Origin: Struthio camelus
Lineage: Eukaryota > Chordata > Aves > Struthioniformes > Struthionidae
Assembly (NCBI RefSeq): GCF_040807025.1
Contig: NC_090942.1
Span: 177,386,247 to 177,450,246 of the forward strand
DNA length: 64,000 bases
Direction of reading: 5' to 3'
The translations under genes were made by a program, and so were the position numbers. Position 1 is the first letter of the stretch, and each line of letters starts with the position of its first letter. Positions 51,763 through 63,600 of the stretch are shown here, piece after piece. Under the pieces are notes generated by a model that was not told where the DNA came from, made no database searches, and saw only the letters and a program-made list of their open reading frames with translations.

Positions 51763-53361
51763 GCTCCAGGAGACGCCGGGACGAGGACCTTCTTGGCTGT
51801 CATTTTGTTCATTCACGCCCCCCCCCCTCCATGGTGGTAACCACGCCTGTGTTTTTAACTCGGAGGGGTTGCAAGGGTGCCCGTGTCGCGCCTCAGCCCC
51901 GCACGTCTTCTGTGGTCCCGCTCGGTGGGAAGCGGGCTGTGCCGCAGTGAAGGAGGCAGCGGGCAGCTGAGGCCCGCCGAGCAAAACCCTTGCTCCCAGG
52001 GCAGAGCAGGAAAGCTCAGCAAGAGAGGGGCCCCTCCCTGGCGTGCTTGCCCACCTCAAAATAAAGGGCAACTCCTTGATTGCATTGTAACCTTAACATC
52101 AAGGCGGTTTTTCCCCGCCCCTACTTGAATTTCTTATTAGTCTTCTTTCCCTAAAACTTTTCCATATAAGCAAAATGCAGTTGCTGCCTGTATCGTCTGC
52201 TGTTATGGGCTGTGGCAGAGCATGGGCTAATTCTATCTAATTTAAGAAAATTCAGTTAACATTGCACACCCATTAGCTTCTCTTGACCTGTTTACTTGGA
52301 TGCACATCTTATTTCTGATCTGAATACAACCTTCTTAAAAGGGGAATGAACGTCTTGGGTGGAGTTGATCTCCTATCAATAAGCTATTAGCTATCAGTTT
52401 CTGTAGCACATATAGACCTTGTTTTACGAGTGGCAGACAAATGAAAAACCAGTGATTCAAATTGAAATAAACTCCACAGGATGTTTGACATTTATTAAAG
52501 TTAGAAATGCAGAGAAAGCACACAGTTAGCTCCTCACGGTGGTATGATTTGAGATCTCAGTGCTACAGGGGCAGCAATGAATGAAACGACAATGAAAGTT
52601 ATACTTTTGAAACAGTTTTTCCTCACTCCTCTTTCCTATCCCAAGGTGGAGCAACTGTAAGACCAAATACAAATGAAGAACGTGCATTCCTTTTTAGTGA
52701 AATGTGTGAACCAAGCAACCTTCTCATCTCAATTATTTTGCATTCATGGCTACAAAGGTGAAAAAAAGAGTGCATGTGCTGCTGCTGGCTGACATCAATT
52801 TGCATCAGTTGTCATTACTAAAAGTTTCATTTGGAGAACTACTATAGCATTTGCCATTAAAGTCTGCCTTCTCACAAATATTAAAAATATGATATTCAGC
52901 CTTAAGTAGGAGAAAAAGGTGGAAATTTGAAAATAAATTTCTATGAAACAGGTTTAAAAAAAATAGAGTTCATGCTTAAGAAAATAGCTTCCAAGTTTTT
53001 GCACTTTTTTTTGGTTGTTTTATATCACTTCAAGATGAATCAGATTAAATACTTTAATCATAAGGAAAGTAATTTTTTAGATAACATATCTCAGTAATTT
53101 TCAGCAAATACTCCTTTCAGTAAGTTTCATGGACCACAGCAGCTTTCAAGTAGATGCTTTTACTCAGTGAGTGACTTCAAGTTCCAACATACACATTTCT
53201 TCCTCAAAGTGAATTTTAAATCAACAATTTTCCTATGTAGGCCAAAACAGCAGAAATTGTTCAATATTCTTTTGCACTAACAAGATAAGTCACCAGACTC
53301 TTAGATCAGAAAGAGACTGCATAATCCTGGCATGACTGCTAATTATTGGTAAGAAGAGTAG

Positions 53362-53395
53362 GCAAACTAATTCACTCCGCAAACTAATTCACTGT
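53362..53395. repeat. Tandem duplication, period 17
   Basis: Two copies share gcaaactaattcact and differ in the last two bases (cc versus gt). It is followed by a short GTGTGTG run. Confidence 0.9.
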
Positions 53396-54494
53396 GTGTG
53401 TGCTCCCAGGGATAGACAGACTGTGGCTTGACTTATTCTTTTCATAAAAAGTTCCAACAATATTAGATGCAATAATATTTTCCATCAAGGCAGGTTTTTT
53501 TCCCTTCTTAGAAAATAAATAGTGTCTTTTCTTTAGTGTGGGCTCTAAGTGTATTTATTTTCCAAATACGACATTTCAGTGATAGAAACCACTTTTCTCC
53601 TCACCTCGTTGTGGACATGCAGCCATGATTGAAAGGAAAATGCATTACTCTGGCTCTTCAATCTTTAATGTTTCCCAACAAAATGCTTTTAATACCACAG
53701 GAAGATTTATGCAGGTATACGTAGAAGACTTTGAACAATCGCAAGCAGTTCATAGTACACCAGCTCCATTCAGCTAAAATTATGCAAGCGCTGAATATGC
53801 ATCATTTCTTCCCTGCGTCCATCATGCATATGGCCGACCTGAACTGCAGGAGCCGAAGAGGGATTTCCTGGCAGTCCTAGCGCTAAATACCTGGAGCCAA
53901 AGCAGGCTACACACAAAGGGGGCTAGGCTCTGCCAGGGACGCACAAGTTCAGAAATGCCACATGATTTTTCCACAGAGCTTGAGTTAATAGCACAAACTT
54001 GACAGATAATGCAATGCCTGCATGGGCATCGCAGCACTGAGGGCTCAGCCAAGCTCCTTCACCCCAGTTCAAACCTTGCTAGACTACACAAGTCAGCTAA
54101 GCACGCGTGCCACGCTCCTGGTGTCCGAGTTAACATTGGTTTTTCAATGCCAAAGATATTCCGGCACCTTGCAGATCCCTTCATTGTCTGTGCTTCTCAA
54201 GACACTCGCCAGTGCCTGTGCCAAACCACGGTATTACAAGCACTGGAAGGCCACCACAGTGCACATGTTAGCTAAAATAGTATTTCTGCAGCAGTCTGTC
54301 AGAGATTTCAGCCTAGCAAGGAACTGCGCAGTAAGCAGATACCACTCAGTATAAAGCCTGACACATGGTTCTTCCTTAACTGTGATCTCAGTCTTCTGAG
54401 AACCTGACTGTCCAAAAGCAATGTTCACTAACAAGTACCATCTTATATTAATAATCCAGAAGTTAACACTGAAAGTAAAAATACAAGGAAACCT

Positions 54495-54552
54495 TACCCT
54501 AGAGAACTGATTTTAAGACTATTTACCCTAGAGAACTGATTTGGAGACTATT
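54495..54552. repeat. Tandem duplication, period 29
   Basis: Two adjacent 29-base copies (54495-54523 and 54524-54552) both begin taccctagagaactgattt and end gactatt. They differ at two neighbouring bases (ta versus gg). This is a recent local duplication in the intergenic region. Confidence 0.95.
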
Positions 54553-56607
54553 TAGAAAGTGTGTGCACAACTGTCATCTTTCCAAACACAAAGACTTCTT
54601 ATTTATAATCTTTTGCTTAAGGTCACATTCTTCAAACGTGACCAAGAAAAAACCTATCCCAGTTTTACTACTCTAACCTCAATCACCTTTGCTGAGGTTT
54701 CACTAAGTCTGTTACAATAATTGATAGAAGTTCCAGTTCTTTTGGGTGTGCAATAAACATTTACACAAAAACACAGTCCCCACATTTAGTGCTTTAAAAT
54801 ACAGACATCTTCTGAACATTGATAGGCATACATGGGTATGAACATTTCCCTACATTAGACAACTGATATAGCTAAACAGTTTTGATTGCACTTCCTCTTC
54901 CCTCACCCTCAGAGCACCTTATCTTTATTAGCTATAGCTCAGTTTCCCAACTGCAGTCCTCTGAGCCATCTTTAACACAAAAGATGCAATATCCCAATTA
55001 TATTGTGGAAACTTTTAGTTCAGCAGGAAAACAAATGCAGTTGCTCTGTTTAATAAATTCTTTGAATTTCACTTAAAAGGAAGTTTCAAGGCTTTACTAA
55101 TGAGCATGGCAATGTAAAGCAAGTGTTCTGTAGAGCAACTTTTCTGAACACTACTGCATTTTATGGGGAGAAAAATAAATGCTGGAAATGGAAGCTCATT
55201 AGTGTTCTCCCCCCTCACTTTTCCAACCAGCTCATTTACAGAAAACAGACTCTGTTGTCAGAGGACTCTCCAGGTGACATTTTCAGACAGACACTCTCCT
55301 CCGACTTTTTCTTTAGAGTGCAAAAGACGTTCTTAAGTGATAAGACAGACTCCCAGGCCTGTTTCTTTCCTATGAAGGAAAATTCTGCCAGATTGCTTCT
55401 GGCATAATCCCATTCATTTTACCTGTAATGACAATTGATAGAGAGTGAAAGCACACTATGGGACACTGAGGGATCAGTTTCTTTTGCCAGCAGTCTTGAT
55501 TGGAAGCCAACCTGAAACATCTCCCTTCAAAGCAAAAACCAAAACACCACCACCACCACACACAAAAAACCCCCACCCAACCAAACAAAAAAACAACCAA
55601 CCAACACCAAGGAATGCTATTTCGGAATCTCAGAAAAATGCACATTAAACAAAATTAATCTTCATGAGAATCCTACAGCATAAAGTTGTTTAGCCCTCCC
55701 ATAAAATCATCTCTGAAGCAAGTGTAAAAATTGGTCAACAGTAGCTAACAAATCAGTGTGAGGGCTGCAGGGGAGGGCACAGAGGAAGGGTATCACACAG
55801 CATTCAGTAATACCACCTGACAGATTCACAATAGATATTCCTAAAGGAAAAAAAAGTATATGACCATCACGACCATCTTCAGATCTATAGAGTGGTTTTG
55901 GCCCTATTACACAGACTTCATTAAAAGAATTCATTACTTTCCTATCATTTATTATGTGAGATACTTCACACTGCTCTATTCACCTGTGTGTTCCCTTCCC
56001 AGCTCTAGCATTTGAACTAGTATTTATTACTACAATGCCTTTTTCTTCCGGTAAAAATTTATGTCATTTTTCACAAACAGCAAACACTGGTTGAACTAAA
56101 GCTTCTGGCAATTTATTTACATAAGGCTTGAAAAGCGAAATTAATTTTTATTCAAAATGTAAAGATAAGATAGTTTTAAAATGTTAGTGCTCACCAACAG
56201 TAATTAGAAACAGTCAGTCCTCTGTTCAGGCTTTTTCTTCTTCCATTTATTTATTAACAAATAATGCAGTGAAAAAACTGACTTTGCCTTCTGAGTCACT
56301 TGCAAAAGTTCTTATAATATTCCCATATCATTTTAACTAGAAGTAAGATGCAGATAGCCTCAGACTTCAAAGTTTCTACCCATTAACATACCACATACAC
56401 CAATCCAAATGTTAGATATGAAGGATAATCCTGCTCTGAATTAGGTCATTATGTTGATAAAGGATGGAGTATCACAGACACTAACTCCCATATATTATAA
56501 TGGGAATGGGGGAAAAACGGGGGAAAAAACCCATCACAGAAGTCTTACATGAAATGCATGCGTGTATATAAATATCCAAGTTGCTTTAGGAACAAGCAGC
56601 AAGAAAT

Positions 56608-56750
56608 AGCAAGGACAAATCCAAAGTTTATTCCACGTGTGCTACAGTTAATCAACATGTTAGAGAAGTATCAAAATTTCTATTATTAACATATAGCAAG
56701 AGTTTTACTATTACAGCATGTCATGATAGATTAGCCCAACTGGAAAAAGC
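56608..56750 (-). other. UCHL3: UCHL3 3' UTR (short form)
   Basis: This is noncoding sequence from the TAA stop to an estimated cleavage point 10-20 bases past the poly(A) signal. It is AT-rich, with no second frame. A length of about 140 bases suits a compact housekeeping transcript. The left end is approximate. Confidence 0.7.
56627..56632 (-). terminator. UCHL3: UCHL3 poly(A) signal AATAAA
   Basis: TTTATT on plus gives AATAAA on the coding strand, about 120 bases after the stop. On the coding strand it is followed by a U/GU-rich stretch (about 56615-56577, including TGCTATTTCTTGCTGCTTG), as expected for a downstream element. Distal AATAAA copies, for example at 56117-56112, are alternatives. 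Confidence 0.75.
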
Positions 56751-56834
56751 TTAAGCTGCAGACAGTGCGATTGCATTAAATCTTAATTCTTCTGGGTCAC
56801 GTTCCATGAATTTCTTGCAAACTTCTATTGCATC
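56751..56834 (-). CDS. UCHL3: UCHL3 last coding exon and stop
   Basis: The acceptor is tttctttcag. The exon encodes 27 residues, [20 protein letters not shown] then AIALSAA, and a TAA stop at 56753-56751. The ending [11 protein letters not shown] is the signature C terminus of UCHL3; the paralogue UCHL1 ends differently. The only change from the human form I recall is Glu for Asp in the DPEE motif. This part forms the last helix and strand of the core. Length and frame are intact, with no sign of decay, so the gene looks functional. Confidence 0.97.
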   Translation of the reverse strand, partial: DAIEVCKKFMERDPEELRFNAIALSAA

Positions 56835-58034
56835 CTGAAAGAAAAAATAAAACAAAAAACTTTACTCAATAAAGCAACTGAAATATAACCAAAATGGAAT
56901 TTTCCATAGAGGATTACTAATCAGACAATTTTTTTTGAACTGTATTTCTCATCCAAGTTGCTCCTGTTCAAGATTCTTTACAGCACTCAAAGGCAGTAAA
57001 AGAAAGCATAAGCTGCATACAGAAGCTTAACAACAATTTTTTTTTTTTTTTAACTGAATACTACTTTGTGCAACAGACACGTTGTTTGTCTGACCTTCCT
57101 AAAGCAACTCTGAGGTTTGCCTTTATTAGTACTGCTGTATTCAGAAACTTTTCCTTTGTCTCAAGATGAATCTAAGCTGCGTGGGGTAAATGAAAACTTA
57201 CTTCTAATTCCTTCGCCTAGCTTCAGGGTGCAATATGGAGAGCACATGCTATCAGTAAAATAGGGGGAAAAGTGCAACATGTGAAAGAATAAAAACTTTA
57301 CCCAACTTCTGCCTCCCACCCCCAAACAAGCACAAATTGCACGCACACTTTATAGAGATTAAGTCAACACTACTAAACTGTAAGAGGTTTTGTTTGTTTT
57401 TGTCTGGTTTCTTCCTTTCATAAAGCTCATCCAGATTGCATACTCTAATGGTCTATGCATTGCCCTCTGCCTGCTTCAACATGGCATCATTCTACTGGGA
57501 TGAAAGCTTACTCTCCCAATTAAGTGTATTCCTTTTGAATTCATTTCTCAACTAACCAGATGACATAAAGAAGCAACCAAAAGAAATCATGAAGCTAAAG
57601 GAGAATTGTTCTTTCTTCCTTGCCAATAACCAGAGACAAAAAGGGCTGGAAAGAGGATTCAACTTATGTCCAGCATGGCACCTATCAAACTATAACTAAA
57701 GCAAAGGAAAGAAAATGAAAAGTTATTAAGTTTTCAAATTGATTGCTTCATCTCATGTGTGACTTAAAGGCAGCAGTAGCATAAGAAAATCTCAGCCCAA
57801 AAGGAAAAAAAAAGATCTGTCTGATCATCTGTTATGATCAACCTTTCAGACATTTCTTGCTTTCATGTTATGATACTCTCTCATCCAGAGTCACAAAACG
57901 AGCATTCTGAAATATCCACGTTAAAATTGAGTAAACATAATTCTCTCATCATCCCACTCACTCTACCCCAACAGAACCATAAATACAAGTCTGAATTTTG
58001 TTTAACACCATTTAAGATTATTTTCTGTTCCTAC
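56835..58034 (-). other. UCHL3: UCHL3 penultimate-to-last intron
   Basis: This 1.2-kb intron is bounded by GAG|gtagga and tttctttcag. It contains a T run near 57038-57050 and otherwise unremarkable AT-rich sequence. No nested gene is seen. Confidence 0.9.
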
Positions 58035-58093
58035 CTCTAAAAAAGAATCGTCACTAGTTTCCCCATGGTTTACTGGAAATGGCTTGCGTCCAT
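58035..58093 (-). CDS. UCHL3: UCHL3 exon with catalytic Asp
   Basis: This 59-bp exon has acceptor tttcaacag and donor GAG|gtagga. It supplies the last two bases of a split GAT codon, then GRKPFPVNHGETSDDSFLE. The split codon is the catalytic Asp (Asp184 in human numbering), the D of the conserved DGRKPFP motif that positions the catalytic His. Differences from the human form as I recall it are Val for Ile after PFP, and DSF where human has ETL before the final LE. It ends in phase 0 and joins the last exon directly. Confidence 0.96.
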
Positions 58094-60602
58094 CTGTTGA
58101 AACATAAAACAGGATTAAACAAAGCATGTGTAGAATTAAATTAGAAAATCTTCATTTTTTTCAATAAAGAATAATTTAAACAGATTCTTCTTTCTTTACT
58201 TACAAAAGTGCCACCTCATTTTTCACAGAGTCACACAAATTATAACACGCAGCTACTGCCTGGTCTCTCTTCCATTGCTGACCGCTTCAAAAGATACTAT
58301 TATGCACAATCTGTTACATTAAAAAAAATCTAAACAACTAAATACTTTGTAACACTTTACTGAAAGCTTTAAAGCCGTGAGTTGCAATTGCTTTACCACT
58401 GGTATAGTATTTCAGTTTCTCAAGTACAGAAGAACAGTTTCAACTACTCTTAATGGATATACACAAATGGACGACTGCGGACCTGTGGTCTTTGGCAACT
58501 GAGATCATAGACTCCATGATTAGCAGAACAGAATACCAAAGCCACCACTCTAAGAGGTTGAAGAGCAAAAGGCATAACCGAAACATTACCTTAATTAAAA
58601 AAAAAAAAAGTGAACAAAATCCAAACGATTCAGGTATTAAATATGTTCATAGCATTTAAAATAGCTGCCACAGCTAGAATTTTTAATTCCTTGCCAAATA
58701 ATAATGCTATCACCGTCCATATTTTTTAAATACTTTTGTTTGTAGAAAACACTTAAAAGTGTTTCAGGTTACTTGTGAAGAGGTAACAACGAGAAGACCC
58801 GTCAGGATACCTTAAGTACTTACTAGACCAGATCCCTTTTGGCTCTGTCATCCCTTTAAAGAGTTTTTCCTCCTCAAAGATTCCACAGAATTTGGCAATG
58901 TGTCTAAGCTACAGAATCTATTTTTAGTAAGGGAAACTAAGTTACAACACTTAGATTTGCAGTAATGAACACCTTGTTCATAGAACAAGCATGACTGAAG
59001 ATTTAACAAGACAAAAGCCTGAGCACATGCCAGGAAACAGAACTGAATGCCCTGCATTTAGACAAGCTAAGTTCGATAGGAATTTTTACATGCATCTTGG
59101 CACAACAGCTCTTTTAATTTCATCTGTCCATAAACAACGTGTCTTCCACGGCAAAAACATCACGTGCATTTAATGTTCAGGTGGTTCGCTAGAGTCTGCT
59201 GCCTGCCAAAGCCCACATGCTGGCCACAGTGACTCAAGTCAGTGAATGAATGGAAAAACCTCCTATTTTCCTACTGTCAAGTAATTTTTTAATTTTTTTC
59301 TGCTAGTACAGAGAAAAGTTATCTTAAGAACAAAGGAAATAGTAGTAGCATTCCACTATAGAGTTGAGCTACATGCCTCATTTCAGCAAAAAATGAGAGC
59401 AGATTTTATCTTGCATCATTCTTACGGAGTGGAAAATAGATAGATATGATAATCATAGTTTGCAGTATGTTTTAAGTAGAACAAATTAATGCATAATACA
59501 ACAACAGTATGGAAATAGTAGCACACTAAAAGAAATGAGTCATCCATCATTATACGCAACATGTTTGGAAATTTATTGTCATAAAATATTTATATCACAT
59601 CCTACTGTAGCTGCCTCACTATTTGATCTAGTGCACTGACATCACACCAGCATCACAGAAAAATAGAAGTCTGTGTCTACTGTTCACTAACGATCACAGA
59701 TATTATTTCTTATATCTGCCTTAATATTAACGTAAGCATTTCTTACATATCATTTATGCCTCAGGTTTTAATTCATTGTCTCGTTAAGGGCATTGCTTAA
59801 TAACGTTGATTTTCAAGAGGTTTTAAAATCCAAAGACACATCAAACATTCCCACCATAAAATACTACAAAAATTACTTTAGGAAAGACTAGAGTGACTTG
59901 CAGTTTTTAAATCCTAATCTACCTGCTAGTTTTCTGAAGTGCCGGCAGCAAAACCTAGTTGCCCAGCAACGTGTTTAAGATTAGAATCATTAGAGAATAT
60001 TTGAGCAGAACTTGGTGCTACACAATCTGAAAGGGGAAAAAAAATATAGCTGTAAGTAATTTGGAAAACAGAGACTCCTTTTTACAAGTTAACTGCCTAA
60101 TGACTATAAAAAGAAGAATCTCATTAAGAGAATAACCAGCCTATAATAAATAAATTGCAGAATATTAATATCTGCTAGTATTCTGACTACATAATTACAA
60201 TTTTAACTATAGTACTATTTAATAATATAGCTAATAGTTATAGTTGCCTAAAGTTTATTGTTTCCACAAGCAATTCAGGGACATAAGTATAGCAATATTT
60301 TCCTCTCTGGAAGTGTGAGTATTCATTAATTCTTTCTTGCTTCCTACCCTCGTAAACAATAAAGGAACCTCAGCTAGAGATAGTTTAGTATTATGTACTG
60401 TTTTATCTGAGTGGGAGAGAGTCGAGGGAAAGAGGAAAAAAGCCCTCTCAAATCCCTTAAACTACAACCTAGGAGGCGGTTGAAAAGAACCAAAGCCCTA
60501 CAACAAATCAAATAATCTGTCACAAAGTTTCACTAATTAAATAAGATTATCACTTGTATTTGCTTCAAACTAATGGAGAAGGGGGATAAAAAGTTTTCTT
60601 AC
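58094..60602 (-). other. UCHL3: UCHL3 intron between the catalytic His and Asp exons
   Basis: This 2.5-kb intron is in phase 1 and splits the catalytic Asp codon. It is AT-rich and unique in appearance. I see no transposon or nested RNA gene that I can support. Confidence 0.9.
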
Positions 60603-60678
60603 CCAATTCATAGAGATGACCACCTACATTAACTAATGCAATAAAGTGAAGATCTACTTTCTCATCTATACTTGGTGC
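60603..60678 (-). CDS. UCHL3: UCHL3 exon with catalytic His
   Basis: This 76-bp exon has acceptor gttttgcag and donor TTGG|gtaaga. It encodes [20 protein letters not shown] followed by HLYEL and the first base of the next codon. The His in DLHF corresponds to catalytic His169 of human UCHL3, by counting back from the conserved C terminus at residue 230. The family pattern here in human is VHVDG, as I recall it; this copy reads VNVGG, so two loop positions differ while the catalytic His is kept. The frame is open, splice sites are consensus, and the phase-1 end matches the next exon. Confidence 0.96.
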
Positions 60679-63600
60679 CTGCAAAACAAAAAAAAAAAAA
60701 CATGTTGTGTTCACTAAAACTCTTAGCACAAAAAAGTTAACTAGAATATATCATCACAATACACAAAACACCGGGTCACTAGAAGGATGGAAGTTGCAAG
60801 TGAGAAGCACATTCTGGCTCTATGCAGAATGGCAGAAGTCACACCACAGAACGTTTTGAAATATAAACAAATTTCCTGCAAATGCATACATCAATCAGAA
60901 TAACTTCAGGAAGGTATCTGAAAGTGTTCCCAACAGTAAGTTTACATGAGAGCTTCATTTTTCACTACCAGATTACAAGTAGTATCAACTCGAATACATC
61001 AGCATTAAAAATAGATACTCGTATAAATAGCACCTCCTTCACTAACTCATCTACTGTAACAAAACAAAGCGATGCAGGACTGCAGTCTGAACCTACAGTA
61101 TTTTAAAACTGAAAATATTTGCTTAGTCAAATTAATTTTGCTTGTAAGTAACTTATAATACAGTTAACACGTTCTCCCCTAACAGGCAGTAGAGAAACAG
61201 ATGTTCCCAGGGCATAATTCATCCATCCCAAGACATGTACTAGGCAGACAGAAAGGAAAATAATCAGAGATGCATATAGCTCTATTTGTCTCAGAGACTT
61301 CTTGGAGAGAAGAATTTCTCAGAGATTTCATGGTGATATCATACGCATCACCACTGCATATCAAAAAAGCACTGCAGTGCAGGGACAGCACAATTAAATG
61401 ACGTGACCTAAAAACGGCCACAGTTGGTAAAAATCCGGTCCTGTACTGCACTGCCAACTGCAGCAAGCCACACCTTTCTCAAGGGGAGACAACAGTGCAT
61501 GGTCCACCCGCCATTTTATTTCCCCAACATCCACTAAGCAGGGGATTTGGAACTCCCGAGCCAAACGCTGCTTCACTACCATTGGCTTCAATAGCCCAAT
61601 GGTGGTTTTATTTCCTCATGAATCTGTCTAATCTCCATATGAGTCCATTGATGGCCCATGATCTACAACACAGTTAGACAATACATGAGGAGATGGGAAA
61701 AAGCACCTCAGTTTCTCCTGAATAAACTATTAGGCAGCCGGCTTACATGCAAATACATTTGATGCACTCTCTTCCTCTGTGTTTAACTGGAAATCTCCAA
61801 TTTTAGCCTTCCTGGAACTGCTTAAAGCACCTCAGAATCTAAAAGTTCACCGGGAACAGAGTACAGCATAAGGTGGGTTTTGGAACCTTGCAATTACATC
61901 ATGCTCTCAAGACTGGGTTAAAACTTTCCTTCTTCATGGTCACGAAGAAAGACTTCAAAAGGAGATCAAAGTTGAAGAAATGCAGCGAAGAGCCAAAACA
62001 AAAGTGGGAATGACAGAATCACAGAACGGTTGAGGTTGGAAGGGACCTCTGGAGATCATCTAGTCCAATCCTCCTGCTCAAGCAGGATCATCTAGAGCAC
62101 GTTGCCCAGGATCGCGTCCAGGTGGGTTTTGAATATCTCCAGTGAAGGACAAGAAGTTAGCGTAAGTACTTCAACAGATGAAGAATGCTGAAGAGCACAG
62201 CACGCAAGAAAGATTAAAGCACACAAAAAAGCCCCCCAAAACCACCCACACAACCTCCCCCCACCCTCACTTGAGATCAGTCTCCATGACCAGATAAAAA
62301 CGCGAAAGACTTAAATATTCTATTCATCTCTGTTTCAAAGGGCGTAGAAGGGAGAACAAAGAAAATTTTTGCCACTTACAATGAAGAAGCTATCAAAGGA
62401 AAATGCGCTCCTTTTTGCTTTACCAAATAAGAAATAAGCTAAATAAAGTAAGGATTTGGAAAAACAAAATAGGTATCCTCTACAGTTTGGCTATACTGGT
62501 ACAAAACCAAAACTTTCAAAAAAAAAAAAAAACACACCAAACCTCACTGGTTTCAGTAACTTCCTGAAAAGGACATAAGACAGTGGCCGACAGCCAACAG
62601 GCGTAACAGAAAGGTGCCATCAATCAACCAACTGTTTAGATACACCAAACCATGGTGTTACAAAAGCTCAAAGACAGGCAAAACAGAGCCCTTGCTAATC
62701 CCACGTTGCCAGCTAATCCCAGTACAGACAATGACTTCAAGCTGTCCACATATCAAGGGGTGTTGAACTATATTGTGCAAAAGCTACCACTGGGAAGTCT
62801 GGGTTTAAGAAACTTCAGAGTGAGTAGAAAGATTGCTACCAGTTGCTCCCAATTTAACAAATGGCTTAACATCTAAAAGCTTACTTCTGACTACCTGGGC
62901 ACAAACTGATTTAACTGGAGAACTCAAAGTATCTAAGACTCCCAACACCTATTTTCGCTCAGATTTAGACCAGAACAGAGTTGTTCCCTTGACCATTTTG
63001 AGACCTCTGTTCTTTGCTGACTTTTAACAAGGACCTTTTCTAGGGATAGGTACTTGGCACACTTACAGTGCTGAATCTATGTATAGCTGAAAGATGGACA
63101 GGGGAGCCATCAAGAAAAACATGATTAACTTTTCATAGAATTAACTTTAAGCTAGTGCTATTACTATAGTATATAGCCATGGTCGTTTTTGAACTTGCCG
63201 AATTCAAATAATGTGCTTCCATTGAGGGTTATTGCCACAGCCTGTAAGAAACATTGTTTTTATATTTTAAATTCCCACTTGTTCTAGAAAGAAATGGAGC
63301 CACCTCATAGACAGAAAGCAAGCGTCAGATCATTTTTAAACTTTATCATATGCTCTATTTCCTTCATTTGTGATTTCATCTAATGAAATCATTTCATTTC
63401 ATCATTTTCATATAAGGTGGATACTAGTAAATATTACAATACTACAAAGCAGATCCATCCCATTTCTTGGAAATAAGGATTGTGATTGTTTTCAACTGAC
63501 AATTAATTATTTGCTTAAGTACAGAGAGACAATAGGCTCTGAATTGACAAGCTGACCTAACATTTTGTATTACAAAAATACATTGCTTATGATTTATGCA

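Larger units (their letters stand above)
50610..51985. promoter_or_regulatory. LMO7: CpG island with LMO7 promoter
   Basis: CpG dinucleotides become dense from about 50610, peak at 51180-51720 and fade by about 51985. The island covers the upstream region, the 5' UTR, coding exon 1 and the first 770 bases of intron 1. There is no TATA box at a plausible place, and GC boxes of the CCGCCCC form are seen, for example at 51540-51546. Trinucleotide runs of GGA, GCA and GGC lie at 50955-50981, 51230-51300 and 51350-51372. This is the usual design of a TATA-less, broadly active CpG-island promoter. The exact start site cannot be read from the sequence; about 51.45-51.60 kb is likely. Confidence 0.85.
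51986..56600. other. Intergenic region between UCHL3 and LMO7
   Basis: About 4.6 kb separates the UCHL3 poly(A) site from the LMO7 CpG island. I see no exon, tRNA or clear transposon. It holds a period-29 tandem duplication (54495-54552), a period-17 duplication (53362-53395) and a CA/CCA-rich low-complexity stretch (about 55540-55610). Distal AATAAA matches on the minus strand, for example at 56117-56112, could serve as alternative UCHL3 poly(A) signals. Open frames of up to 110 codons (54022-54354, plus) show no recognisable domain. Confidence 0.75.

Noticed and set aside
55370..55645. 91-codon minus-strand frame rich in Trp, Val, Cys and Phe (looks membrane-like)
   Set aside because: It is the antisense reading of a CCA/CA-rich low-complexity stretch, which gives Trp, Gly and Val codons without being a gene.
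61578..61606. ccattggcttcaatagccc resembling an amniote repeat motif with a small inverted repeat
   Set aside because: The match is under 20 bases and from memory, and flanking sequence does not extend it.
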